DNA from: SZUA-430 sp965227535
GTDB taxonomy: Bacteria; Pseudomonadota; Alphaproteobacteria; Micropepsales; Micropepsaceae
Assembly: GCA_965227535.1 (NCBI GenBank)
Contig: OZ245761.1
Coordinates: forward strand, 3,968,001-4,032,000
Direction of reading: 5' to 3'
Length of the DNA: 64,000 nt
Under the pieces are notes generated by a model, which was given only the letters and a program-made list of their open reading frames with translations, did not search any database and was not told the DNA's origin. Every line of letters starts with the position of its first letter. Position 1 is the first letter of the stretch. Of this stretch, positions 16,480 to 25,407 are shown piece by piece. A program made the translations under genes and the position numbers.

Positions 16480-17390
16480 CTCGTTCCCGTTCGCCGCTTA
16501 GATCGCGCTGGTGCGGCCTGCGCAGGTATGCACACGCGTTCGATTATCGCGGCGATCGCATCCGGCGCTTCCTCGTGCGCCAAGTGGCCGAGATCCGGAA
16601 CCGCAACGACCTTCGACCCGGCGACGAGCGCAGCAACATCGCGCGCAACGTCGGGTGGCACCGCGCGATCACCCTCGGCCGCAATCAGCGTCAAAGGCAG
16701 ATGAAGCTTGGGCAAATCTCGCTTCAAGGGAACGAGATCCCACGCAGCCATCATGCCGATGGTCGCCGCGACGTGACGCTCATTGCCCAGCAGCCGGTGA
16801 TAGAAATCATAACCTGCCGCATCGAGCGTTGATCCGGTTCCGCGAATGACCCGCTCAACTGCCGCCGGGTCGCGCGCCATGTGCACGATGATACGCGTCG
16901 CAAACGGATTGAGAAAAAGAACACGCGCCAGCGCCGGGAACGCTACAGACGCAACGCCGGAAAACGGCAGCAGCGCGCCATTGATGGCGGTGGCAGCGCG
17001 CGGACGAACCGCGTCATCAAGCACCATGCGCAACGCCACCGCCGCACCCGCTGAATGCCCGATGACGAATTCAGGCGCAACGTCGAGTGTTACCAAAAGC
17101 TGCGCCACGCTTCTTGCCATAGCCGCCAGCGCGAGCCCGCCGCGCGCCGGGGCGCTGGTGAACCCGTGCCCCGGCAAATCCGGTGCAACGATCGTAAAGT
17201 GGCGAGCCAGCAACGGCGCAAGTCCGCGCCATGAATGCGTCGAAGCCCCCGTTCCGTGCAGGAGGAGCATGACGGGGCCGGCACCCATCACTTGCACGTG
17301 CCACCGCAAGCCCCCGGACTCGATGAAGCGACTGTGCTCCCGATGGGGCCAATCGCGTCCCTCGATCTTCCATGACAACGCGCCGCTCAT
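16476..17390 (-). CDS. bchO: Putative magnesium chelatase accessory protein BchO
   Basis: The 304-aa alpha/beta-hydrolase fold protein has the nucleophile-elbow sequence GHSAGAAVA and an early LLLHGTGASTHSWRGLAP loop, both typical of BchO. BchO sits with bchI and bchD in purple bacteria and is thought to assist Mg insertion or pigment handling; the reaction is not established. The start at 17390 (MSGALSWKIEGRDWPHRE) overlaps the bchD stop by 4 nt, and the stop overlaps crtI by 4 nt. A longer upstream open frame is bchD in another frame. Confidence 0.92.
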   Translation of the reverse strand: MSGALSWKIEGRDWPHREHSRFIESGGLRWHVQVMGAGPVMLLLHGTGASTHSWRGLAPLLARHFTIVAPDLPGHGFTSAPARGGLALAAMARSVAQLLVTLDVAPEFVIGHSAGAAVALRMVLDDAVRPRAATAINGALLPFSGVASVAFPALARVLFLNPFATRIIVHMARDPAAVERVIRGTGSTLDAAGYDFYHRLLGNERHVAATIGMMAAWDLVPLKRDLPKLHLPLTLIAAEGDRAVPPDVARDVAALVAGSKVVAVPDLGHLAHEEAPDAIAAIIERVCIPAQAAPARSKRRTGTR

Positions 17391-19111
17391 GCCGACAACC
17401 GCACCGCATCGCGAACAGCGTGCGCGTCGAGAACGGGAAGCATCACGTACCGCGCACCCATCGCCGCCGCGAGCCGCGCCGCTTCCTCGCGCGGTCGAAC
17501 GGACGTGTCCACGAGCACCGCAGCGTGCCCGGCCTCGCGCATTGCCTGCGCCGCCTCGTTCGCCTCCGCGCCGGCACGGACGCGCGAGGGCTCGCCGTCG
17601 CGTGCGATATTGGCTTTGGCGTCGGTCATCAGCACAATCAACGGATCGCGCCCTTTGTGGCGCTCCGCATCGGCGATCTGCTGCGCCATGTCGAGTCCGG
17701 CCGCCAAAGGCGTACCGCCGCCGCCCGGCAACGCCGCCAATAGGGCTCTCGCGCGGGCAAGCGATCGCGTAGGGGGAAGCAGCATTTCGGCGCTCGCGCC
17801 GCGAAAGGCGACAAGCGCCACAAAAGTCCGCGCCGCGTAAGCCTCCGACAGAAGCAACTCGATCGCGCCCTTCGCCTCTCCCAAGCGGTGGAACGCGGCC
17901 GACCCGGATGCGTCGACGCAAAACACGACCGTCGCCTCGCGCGGCCGAACGAATCGCTTCAGACGAAAATCTTCAGGCCGCAGCATCACCGTAGCGGCCG
18001 GCTTGCGCTTGCGCGCCGCCTTACGCCGCACCACCTGCCACGGCGCTGCCGCGCGCAGCGTTGCGATGATGTCCAGTCGAGCACCCTGTCGCAACGTACC
18101 GGCACGATTGCCAACCGGCCGCCCACGCCGCAAATCAGCTTGCGAAGCGCCGGCACCGTGGCCGGGCAGGCGAGCGCCTCGAGCGCCTTGTGCCTTGTCT
18201 AGATCTCGGAGCAGTCCAGGCGGAAGCGCGGCGCGCACGGCTTCGAGCACGATATCTTCGATGGTATCTGTGGGCTCCGCCGGATCATTCTCTTCGCGCG
18301 ACGTCGCGTCATGTTGCTCCGGCTCGTTCGCAGGCGGAGGGGTTTCGTCGGCGCTGGGCGGCGCATGGCGAGCCCGAGGCGCAATCACCCATCGCGCGGC
18401 AAACATCGCGTCGCGCACCGTCAGCGCGTCGCGCCCCTCAAACGCAGCGAGCGCCCGAGCGGCCCGCAGAGCAAATACAGGCGCGCGCATCGACTCGATT
18501 CCAAGTGCTGCGGCCGTCGTGACGAGGGTTCGAATAACCTCGTCTTCGTTCGTTCCTTCCGGGTGCGTATCGGCCAAAGATGCAGACGCCGACACGTCGC
18601 GATGTGTCAGAGCGCGCAGATCGAGATGGAAAGCCAAGCGCTCGACAAGCGCCCCCGGGGCCGCTTCGTCCTCGTTGCAGCTCTCGTCGCAGGCGACCAC
18701 GGCAATGCGCGCCGGCACCGTTTCGCTCAGCCCGTCGCGCGCGATCGTGATCTCCTGGGCGTCTAACGCGTGCCCGACGGCGGCGCTTGTGCCGGCCGAA
18801 AGACGCTCAGCCATAGCGACGACGATAACGCCGCCGTCCGCCTCGGCCAGAAGTCCGCGCTCCACGATCGGCCGGCCGGCCCGCAACGTCGCCGCGATGT
18901 CGATGCCGCCATAGAGCCGGTCGTCCGTCATCGACGCCGGCATGCGCCGGATCGGCGTCTCCGCCGGCAACGCGCGCTTCAGTTCCGCCAACCAAGCATC
19001 ACGTACGGGGCCTGCGCCGCAGCGAAGCAAAACACCGCCAAGCCCCGGCAAATCCTGCGCGAGGACGTGCGCCACCAACAACGCATCTTGCCACGTGTCG
19101 CCGGCCGTCAT
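17387..19111 (-). CDS. bchD: Magnesium chelatase subunit D
   Basis: The 574-aa product assembles with BchI in the AAA+ motor of Mg-chelatase, which drives Mg into protoporphyrin IX. The N-terminal AAA-like part lacks a proper Walker A, as usual for BchD. A Pro/Glu/Asp-rich acidic linker (around residues 255-285) leads to a C-terminal von Willebrand A domain with the metal-ion site motif DASGS. GGGGTPLAAGLDMA and LMTDAKAN are further matches. It overlaps bchI and bchO by 4 nt each. Confidence 0.95.
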   Translation of the reverse strand: MTAGDTWQDALLVAHVLAQDLPGLGGVLLRCGAGPVRDAWLAELKRALPAETPIRRMPASMTDDRLYGGIDIAATLRAGRPIVERGLLAEADGGVIVVAMAERLSAGTSAAVGHALDAQEITIARDGLSETVPARIAVVACDESCNEDEAAPGALVERLAFHLDLRALTHRDVSASASLADTHPEGTNEDEVIRTLVTTAAALGIESMRAPVFALRAARALAAFEGRDALTVRDAMFAARWVIAPRARHAPPSADETPPPANEPEQHDATSREENDPAEPTDTIEDIVLEAVRAALPPGLLRDLDKAQGARGARLPGHGAGASQADLRRGRPVGNRAGTLRQGARLDIIATLRAAAPWQVVRRKAARKRKPAATVMLRPEDFRLKRFVRPREATVVFCVDASGSAAFHRLGEAKGAIELLLSEAYAARTFVALVAFRGASAEMLLPPTRSLARARALLAALPGGGGTPLAAGLDMAQQIADAERHKGRDPLIVLMTDAKANIARDGEPSRVRAGAEANEAAQAMREAGHAAVLVDTSVRPREEAARLAAAMGARYVMLPVLDAHAVRDAVRLSA

Positions 19112-20226
19112 GCGCCGAACACCTCGGCGATAGATCGTTCGATGCGCGCCGCCGACCCGGATTGATCGAGCGGGTTCCGCCGCAAGCGATGCCGCAACGC
19201 CATCGTCGCGACGGTGCGCACATGCGCCGGTTCAACGGCCGGCGCGCCGGCCAATGCCGCCGTTGCGCGAGCCGCACGCATCAGCGTGAGTTCGCCGCGC
19301 AACCCGTCCGCGCCCACCGACATGCAGAGGCGCGAAATAAGTTCCAGCATGTCGTTCGGCACATCCACGTCTTTGACGCTGGCTTGCGCTTTGGCGATCG
19401 ACATACGTACGGCGGCATTCTTGCGCTTCCAGGCCGCGTCGAAGCCCGACGGATCGCGGTCGAAGGCTTCCCGGCGCCGCAAAACTTCGACGCGGTCCGC
19501 CAAACCGGTGGGCGTCTTCACCTCGACGGAGAGTCCGAATCGGTCGAGCAGTTGCGGGCGCAATTCCCCCTCTTCGGGGTTGCCGCTACCCACAAGGACG
19601 AAGCGCGCAGCATGCCGTACGCTCAATCCTTCGCGCTCGACGATGTTCTCACCCGAAGATGCGACGTCGAGCAAAAGGTCCACCAAGTGATCCTCAAGCA
19701 GGTTCACCTCGTCGATATAGAGAAACCCGCGATGCGCCCGCGCCAACAAACCGGGTTCAAAGGCCTTCTCGCCTCGCGTCAGCGCGCGCTCAAGATCGAG
19801 CGCGCCGACAATCCGGTCCTCTGTCGCGCCCAAGGGCAGATCGACGACCGGCAGAGGCACGGATTCCGTTGCATGTGAGCCGGTCTTGCGCCGCGCAGAG
19901 CATGCGCTTGCACAAGCCTCCTCAGGACCCGCAGGGTCGCAATTGAACCGGCATCCCTTCACGATTCGCATCTGAGGCAACAGTGCGGCAAGGGAGCGAA
20001 CGGCCGTTGTCTTGCCGGTGCCGCGGTCACCGAAGGCGAGCACGCCGCCGATGGACGGATCAGTCGCCGCGATCATGAGAGCGCTCTTCATCTCTTCCTG
20101 TCCGACAATCGCAGCGAACGGAAAAGTATGCGGCCCGCCTTGATTGACGTTATGAGCGCGGGGCATGCTTGCTCTGCGGCTGACCGCAGTCCCCTGCAAA
20201 GCGATTTCGTTGAAAGTGACGGACAT
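19108..20226 (-). CDS. bchI: Magnesium chelatase ATPase subunit I
   Basis: The 372-aa AAA+ ATPase powers Mg insertion into protoporphyrin IX. Walker A is GDRGTGKT at residues 66-73, and the Walker B region is GFLYIDEVNLLEDHLVDLLLD, with GSGNPEEGELRPQLLDRFGL as sensor/arginine-finger region. The ATG at 20226 is preferred for a GGGAG site 8 nt upstream; a GTG at 20235 and an ATG at 20166 are alternatives. It heads the bchIDO-crtIB operon, and its start region faces the divergent DUF3422 gene with only 37 nt between them. Confidence 0.94.
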   Translation of the reverse strand: MSVTFNEIALQGTAVSRRASMPRAHNVNQGGPHTFPFAAIVGQEEMKSALMIAATDPSIGGVLAFGDRGTGKTTAVRSLAALLPQMRIVKGCRFNCDPAGPEEACASACSARRKTGSHATESVPLPVVDLPLGATEDRIVGALDLERALTRGEKAFEPGLLARAHRGFLYIDEVNLLEDHLVDLLLDVASSGENIVEREGLSVRHAARFVLVGSGNPEEGELRPQLLDRFGLSVEVKTPTGLADRVEVLRRREAFDRDPSGFDAAWKRKNAAVRMSIAKAQASVKDVDVPNDMLELISRLCMSVGADGLRGELTLMRAARATAALAGAPAVEPAHVRTVATMALRHRLRRNPLDQSGSAARIERSIAEVFGA

Positions 20227-20263
20227 GCAAGACACTCCCGCTGCCGAACCAAAGAGGATCGCG

Positions 20264-21523
20264 ATGCGTTTCTATCCGGACCGCCACAAATTGCTTGCCG
20301 AAGCGCACTCGCGCCCGTCGATGCCGCTTCCCGGACCCACCCTTGGCACACGCATAACCGCGTTGTCCGGCGAAGGGGGAAGCGACGGCGATTGGCGCCA
20401 CATGGTGGCACTGTGCCGCCGCATGCAGGCGCCTGAACCCAGCCCCGGTGCTCGTTGGAGCGTGCTCGACGCAGGCGGATGGCGCCTGCGGTGGGAGCGT
20501 CATACCGAAGTGTCGACGTGGAATTTCTACCGCCCGATCGCGGACGATCATGTCCCTGCAATGGACGAAACCGCGTTGGATCTCGTTCCGAAGGACTGGC
20601 TGGCGGCTCTGCCCGGTGATGTTTTGGCGGCCGTCCACGTCTCGGTTTTGCGCACGCGTCCGCCGGCGATGCAGTTGCAATCCGACGAGGAGGTTGCGGT
20701 CGGCGTCGCTGACGGCGCGGCGCAGGTTTATACGGATTTTCGTCCCGGCGCGGACGATTTCACCCGCTTCGTGGTCGTCCAACCGGAGGCGAACGCTGCA
20801 CTGGCTGGCCGCATCGTGCTGCAATTGTTCGAGATCGAATCCTACCGCCTGCTGGCGCTTCTCGCGTTCCCGCTGGCGGGTGAGGCGGCAACCGCGCTGG
20901 CGCATCTGGAGCGTGAAGCCGCGGCCGCCGCGCTGGAGGTCGCTAGCGAAGGCGACCTCGCCGAAGACCGCGCGCTGCTCAACAAGCTTGCAGCCCTCGC
21001 GGGCCAGGCCCAAGGTCTCGCCGGACGCAGCAGTTTCCGTTTCGCCGCCGCGCGCGCCTACCACGGCCTGGTCCTCGAACGCATCCAGCAGCTTCGCGAA
21101 TCGCGTCTGGAAGGCAGACCCACGATTGCCGAGTTCATGGAGCGCCGACTTGCGCCGGCGATGCGCACCTGCGGCGCCGTCGCGGAACGCCAGCAAGCCG
21201 TGATCGAACACATCGCCCGCACCTCGCAACTGCTCAGCACGCGGGTCGAAGTCGCTTCCGAAATGACCAACGCCAGTCTGCTCGCCTCGATGGACCGGCG
21301 CGCGAAACTCCAATTGCGTCTGCAGCAAACCGTCGAAGGCCTCTCGGTCGCCGCGATCTCGTATTACGCGGTCGGCCTCCTGAAGTTCCTGTTCGAGGCC
21401 GTGGCTGAACTTATACCCGGGCTCGATCCCATGGTCGCGACGGGCGTGGCTACGCCATTCGTCATCGCAGCCGTTTGGCTCTCCCTGCGCGCCATGCGCA
21501 AGCGTGTGTTTAGCGGCGATTGA
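20264..21523 (+). CDS. DUF3422 family membrane-anchored protein
   Basis: A 419-aa protein with a soluble, helix-rich N-terminal part and two C-terminal membrane segments near residues 355-410. FYPDRHKLLAEAHSRPSMPL, WRLRWERHTEVSTWNFYRP and the final helices match the DUF3422 family, whose function is unknown. The start at 20264 (MRFYPDRHK) has an AGAGGA site 5 nt upstream and matches the family N-terminus better than the ATGs at 20165 or 20225, which would collide with bchI. The gene lies inside the photosynthesis cluster but may not belong to it functionally. Confidence 0.78.
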   Translation: MRFYPDRHKLLAEAHSRPSMPLPGPTLGTRITALSGEGGSDGDWRHMVALCRRMQAPEPSPGARWSVLDAGGWRLRWERHTEVSTWNFYRPIADDHVPAMDETALDLVPKDWLAALPGDVLAAVHVSVLRTRPPAMQLQSDEEVAVGVADGAAQVYTDFRPGADDFTRFVVVQPEANAALAGRIVLQLFEIESYRLLALLAFPLAGEAATALAHLEREAAAAALEVASEGDLAEDRALLNKLAALAGQAQGLAGRSSFRFAAARAYHGLVLERIQQLRESRLEGRPTIAEFMERRLAPAMRTCGAVAERQQAVIEHIARTSQLLSTRVEVASEMTNASLLASMDRRAKLQLRLQQTVEGLSVAAISYYAVGLLKFLFEAVAELIPGLDPMVATGVATPFVIAAVWLSLRAMRKRVFSGD

Positions 21524-21556
21524 ACACGCCGTTGCGTGGGCGGCAAACATCGCCGC

Positions 21557-23380
21557 TCAATCGCCTTGCCGTGTTGAGAGAACCTTCCAGACCCTTCCGG
21601 TGTTGCGATTCAGCGCCGCATGCACCGTCGCAACAATGCTATCGCTATTGAGACCGGCCTCCGCGATCTGCGCCGTTACCGTGTCGTGGTTCTGGAACAA
21701 ATCGGGCATGTGCAGGGTGCGAACTTTCAGCCCCTGATCGAGCAAGCCTTCGCGCGCGAGGAAGTGCAGCACGAACGCACCGAACCCGCCCATAGCGCCC
21801 TCTTCAACTGTGATGAGAGCCTCATGATGCCGTGCAAGTCGGCGAATCAGATCCTCGTCCAGGGGCTTGGCGAACCGAGCGTCGGCAATTGTGGAGGATA
21901 TGCCCATCGCAGCAAGGCGATCGGCCGCGGCTGTCACCTCGCCGAGACGGTGCCCGAAGGAGACAAGCGCAACGCGGTTGCCCTCGCGAAGAATACGGCC
22001 CTTGCCGATCTCAAGCGGCTCAAGCACATCCGGGATAGAGGCTCCCGATCCTGAGCCGCGGGGATAGCGAACCGCCGATGGCCGATCGTCGATCGAGGCT
22101 TGCGTCGCAATCATGCGCGCAAGCTCTGTTTCGTCTGCCGCCGCCATGACCACAAAGCCGGGCAGGGCGCCCAGATAACCGACATCGAACGATCCGGCGT
22201 GCGTTTGGCCGTCTGCACCAACAAGTCCGGCGCGGTCCAGCGCGAAGCGCACCGGCAGCGATTGCAGCGCCACGTCGTGAACCACTTGATCGTAGCCGCG
22301 CTGCAGGAACGTCGAGTAAATGGCCACGTAGGGCTTCAGCCCGCCGGCGGCAAGACCGGCCGCGAAGGTCACCGCGTGCTGCTCGGCGATGCCGACGTCG
22401 AACATCCGATCCGGAAACCGCGCGGCAAACTTGTCCAGCCCCGTTCCAGCGGGCATGGCCGCCGTGATGGCGACGATCTTTGGGTCTTCAGCGGCCACGC
22501 GAATCAAGGATTGCGCGAACACATCAGTGTAACTCGCGGGCTCGGCCTTCTTCTGCTGCTTGCCCGTGACGACGTCGAATTTGACGACGCCGTGATACTT
22601 GTCGGCCGCGCTTTCGGCGGGTGCATAGCCCGCGCCTTTTTTTGTGCGCACGTGCACCAGCACCGGACGATCAAGGTCTCGCGCCTGCGTCAACGCCGTC
22701 AGAAGCTCGTCGGTGTCGTGCCCGTCGATCGGACCGATGTAGCAAAAGCCTAAGTCTTCAAACATCCGCGCGCACGGATTGGCCGTTTCGGACGCCGCGT
22801 TGAAGACCTGCGTCATCGCGCCGACCGGCGGGGCGATCGACATGTTGTTGTCGTTGAGCACGACAACAAGCCGCTTCGTCGTATGTGCGACGTTGTTGAG
22901 TCCCTCGTAGGCCATGCCCGCCGACATCGATCCGTCGCCGATGACGGCAACGACGTGATGGTCCTCGCCGGCGCGATCGCGCGCCACGCAAAAGCCGAGC
23001 GCGGCCGAAATCGATGTCGCCGCATGCGCCGCGCCGAACGGATCGTACGCGCTCTCGGACCTCTTGGTGAAACCCGATAATCCGCCGCCCTGGCGCAACG
23101 TGCGAATGCGATCGCGCCGGCCCGTCAAGATCTTGTGCGGATAGGTTTGGTGCCCGACGTCCCAAAGCAGAACGTCGTCCGGCGTGTCGAACACATAGTG
23201 CAAGACGACGGTGAGTTCGACGACGCCAAGCCCCGCGCCGAGATGGCCCCCGGTGACGCTGACCGCGTCGATCACCTCTCGTCGCAGCGCATCGGCGACG
23301 GGCCGAAGATCCTGGCGCTCGAGCTGCCGCAGCGCGCTCGGTAGGGTTGGGAGGTCAAGACCGGCGATGTTGTGGGTCAC
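21557..23380 (-). CDS. dxs: 1-deoxy-D-xylulose-5-phosphate synthase
   Basis: The 607-aa thiamine-diphosphate enzyme condenses pyruvate and glyceraldehyde 3-phosphate, the entry step of the MEP isoprenoid pathway. The TPP motif GDGSMSAGMAYEGLNN, the GHLGAGLGVVELTVVLHYVF opening and the transketolase pyrimidine domain with FDVGIAEQHAVTFAAGLA are all present. It is somewhat shorter than the common 630-640 aa. Dxs copies inside photosynthesis clusters often supply extra isoprenoid flux; whether a second housekeeping copy exists cannot be seen. Confidence 0.95.
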   Translation of the reverse strand: MTHNIAGLDLPTLPSALRQLERQDLRPVADALRREVIDAVSVTGGHLGAGLGVVELTVVLHYVFDTPDDVLLWDVGHQTYPHKILTGRRDRIRTLRQGGGLSGFTKRSESAYDPFGAAHAATSISAALGFCVARDRAGEDHHVVAVIGDGSMSAGMAYEGLNNVAHTTKRLVVVLNDNNMSIAPPVGAMTQVFNAASETANPCARMFEDLGFCYIGPIDGHDTDELLTALTQARDLDRPVLVHVRTKKGAGYAPAESAADKYHGVVKFDVVTGKQQKKAEPASYTDVFAQSLIRVAAEDPKIVAITAAMPAGTGLDKFAARFPDRMFDVGIAEQHAVTFAAGLAAGGLKPYVAIYSTFLQRGYDQVVHDVALQSLPVRFALDRAGLVGADGQTHAGSFDVGYLGALPGFVVMAAADETELARMIATQASIDDRPSAVRYPRGSGSGASIPDVLEPLEIGKGRILREGNRVALVSFGHRLGEVTAAADRLAAMGISSTIADARFAKPLDEDLIRRLARHHEALITVEEGAMGGFGAFVLHFLAREGLLDQGLKVRTLHMPDLFQNHDTVTAQIAEAGLNSDSIVATVHAALNRNTGRVWKVLSTRQGD

Positions 23381-23410
23381 GGGCGCTCACCTAGCGTCTA
23401 ATTTACTTGA

Positions 23411-23428
23411 CGTCCAATTAGGTTGACA
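23411..23428. promoter_or_regulatory. Possible PpsR/CrtJ-type site between dxs and hemF
   Basis: The sequence reads CGT-N12-ACA, that is TGT-N12-ACG on the minus strand, the same single-base deviation as the second site at bchC. The end of the site contains TTGACA (23423-23428), a possible -35 for hemF. No second palindrome was found at 8-bp spacing. Such a site could occur by chance; its place between two pigment-related genes is the only added support. Confidence 0.35.
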
Positions 23429-23471
23429 CTCAGAATACATGAGGCCTGGGAAATGCCAAGGACAATCGACC

Positions 23472-24410
23472 ATGGGGCAAGCCGCACAGCAGGTTTTTGG
23501 ACGGAGCGGCCAAGCTGGCGCGGCTATCGTCACGACGCTCGCCGCCGAGAAACAATCGGCACGCGATTGGTTCGAGGCCTTGCAAGAGCGAATCTGTGGA
23601 GCGTTTGAAGACCTGGAGCGACAGGCGCCGCCGCATCTCTATCCGGGTGACCCCGGTCGCTTTGAAACGACGCCATGGTCACGCACACCTGCCCGAGACG
23701 GCGCCGATCAGGGTGGCGGCTCGATGAGAATGATGCGCGGCCGCCTCTTCGCGAAAGTGGGGGTTCACACCTCAACCGTGTTTGGCGAGTTGCCGCCGGA
23801 CTTCGCAGCTCAGATCAAAGGAGCGGCCGCCGATCGCCGCTTTTGGGCTTCGGGTATCAGCCTCATTGCGCACATGCATAACCCACGCGTGCCAGCCGTG
23901 CATATGAACACGCGCTTCATCGTCACCGGCGAAAGCTGGTTCGGTGGCGGAGCCGACCTCAACCCGACGATCGACGAACAGCGTCGGGAGGTCCACGAAG
24001 ACGCTCGCGAATTCCACGCCCGCCTTAGATCTGCGTGCGATTCGTTCGATCCCGCCTGGTATGAACGCTATCGGGCTTGGGCGGACGAATACTTTTGGCT
24101 ACCCCACCGCAGCGAACCGCGCGGCGTCGGCGGAATTTTCTTTGATCATCACAACACGGGCGACCACCAACGCGACTTCACATTCGCCAAAGCCGTGGGA
24201 GAAGCATTTCTAGACATCTACCCCACGCTCGTGCGGCGGCGCATGGTCGAGCCATGGAATGCGCAAGATCTCGCCGAGCAAGCGAAGTGGCGCTCGCGGT
24301 ATGTCGAATTCAATCTCCTCTACGATCGCGGCACCCAATTCGGCTTGAAAACCGGAGGCAACGTCGAAAGCATTCTGTCGTCGCTCCCTCCCACCGCCGA
24401 ATGGCCATGA
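23472..24410 (+). CDS. hemF: Oxygen-dependent coproporphyrinogen III oxidase
   Basis: The 312-aa enzyme oxidatively decarboxylates coproporphyrinogen III to protoporphyrinogen IX using O2. Diagnostic blocks are AHMHNPRVPAVHMNTRF, WFGGGADLNPTI, RGVGGIFFDHHN and the C-terminal EFNLLYDRGTQFGLKTGG. The ATG at 23472 (MGQAAQQVFG) gives the family-like N-terminus; one at 23439 would add 11 residues. An oxygen-dependent enzyme fits a cell living with some air. hemC follows after 10 nt, so the two form an operon. Confidence 0.94.
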   Translation: MGQAAQQVFGRSGQAGAAIVTTLAAEKQSARDWFEALQERICGAFEDLERQAPPHLYPGDPGRFETTPWSRTPARDGADQGGGSMRMMRGRLFAKVGVHTSTVFGELPPDFAAQIKGAAADRRFWASGISLIAHMHNPRVPAVHMNTRFIVTGESWFGGGADLNPTIDEQRREVHEDAREFHARLRSACDSFDPAWYERYRAWADEYFWLPHRSEPRGVGGIFFDHHNTGDHQRDFTFAKAVGEAFLDIYPTLVRRRMVEPWNAQDLAEQAKWRSRYVEFNLLYDRGTQFGLKTGGNVESILSSLPPTAEWP

Positions 24411-24420
24411 TCGCACCGAC

Positions 24421-25383
24421 ATGAAGTGTCTCACACTCGGATCACGCGTCTCACCGCTTGCCATGGCGCAGAGCCGTCATATTCAGTCCGCGCTTTGTGC
24501 GGCGCATGGCATCGCAGCGGATGCGGTCCCAATCGAAGGCTTCACGACAACGGGTGACCGTATCCTCAACCGCAGTCTTCAGGACGCAGGCGGCAAAGGC
24601 CTGTTCACCAAGGAACTCGACGAGGCCCTGCTGGACGGCCGGATAGATGCCGCCGTTCACTCGATGAAGGACCTGCCGACGAAGTTGCCTCACGGCCTCT
24701 CGCTCGTTTGCGTGCCGGCGCGCGAAGATCCACGCGACGCTTTCATCAGCGCCAAAGCCAAGCGCCTTATCGACCTCCCGGAAGGTGCGACGCTTGGGAC
24801 GGCAAGTTTGCGGCGGCAAGCGCAGGCGCTGAACCTCCGGCCCGATCTCAAGATCACGATGCTTCGCGGCGCCGTCGCCACGCGCCTTCAGCGCGTCGCG
24901 TTGGGCGACGTTGATTCCACATTCCTCGGCACCGCGGGCCTCAATCGCTTGCGGTTGGCTGATGCAATCACTGTGATCGTTCCACCTGAGGAAATGCTGC
25001 CGGCGGTGGGGCAGGGCGCGCTTGCAATAGTTTGCCGAACCGATGACGCGCGATCCCGCGAGCTTCTTACCCCCGTTGATGTGCCTGCGGTTCACGTCGC
25101 GACCGCAGCCGAACGCGCGTTCCTGGATGCGCTTGACGGGTCGTGCCGCACACCGATTGCAGCTTATGCCACGCTGAGTGAAAACCGGCTGACGCTAAGA
25201 GGTGAACTTCTGACGCCTGACGGACGCAAGCGGTGGAGCGCGGAAGCTGCCAGCGATCTTTCGGGAGAAGCGATGGAACGCGCTGTAGCTCTCGGCCGCC
25301 GCCTCGGCGCGGAAATACGCGGGCGTGCCGGCCTCGAGATGGAAGCGGCCCTCGCAGAGAGTTCGGCGCGTTGGACAGCCTAA
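24421..25383 (+). CDS. hemC: Porphobilinogen deaminase (hydroxymethylbilane synthase)
   Basis: The 320-aa product polymerises four porphobilinogens into hydroxymethylbilane. The N-terminal LGSRVSPLAMAQ, the loop with FTKELDEALLDGRIDAAVHS, TLGTASLRRQAQ, and the dipyrromethane-cofactor cysteine in DGSCRTPIAAYA (Cys242) are all present. Length fits the family. Together with hemA at the left edge and hemF upstream it makes the tetrapyrrole backbone supply part of the cluster. It is followed by a convergent DUF3833 gene. Confidence 0.95.
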   Translation: MKCLTLGSRVSPLAMAQSRHIQSALCAAHGIAADAVPIEGFTTTGDRILNRSLQDAGGKGLFTKELDEALLDGRIDAAVHSMKDLPTKLPHGLSLVCVPAREDPRDAFISAKAKRLIDLPEGATLGTASLRRQAQALNLRPDLKITMLRGAVATRLQRVALGDVDSTFLGTAGLNRLRLADAITVIVPPEEMLPAVGQGALAIVCRTDDARSRELLTPVDVPAVHVATAAERAFLDALDGSCRTPIAAYATLSENRLTLRGELLTPDGRKRWSAEAASDLSGEAMERAVALGRRLGAEIRGRAGLEMEAALAESSARWTA

Positions 25384-25407
25384 TGGAATAGAAATGTAGG
25401 CTGCCCG

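Noticed and set aside
20150..21550. 466-codon minus-strand frame opposite DUF3422
   Set aside because: The plus frame carries DUF3422 motifs and two end helices; the minus frame is a Glu/Arg-rich shadow.
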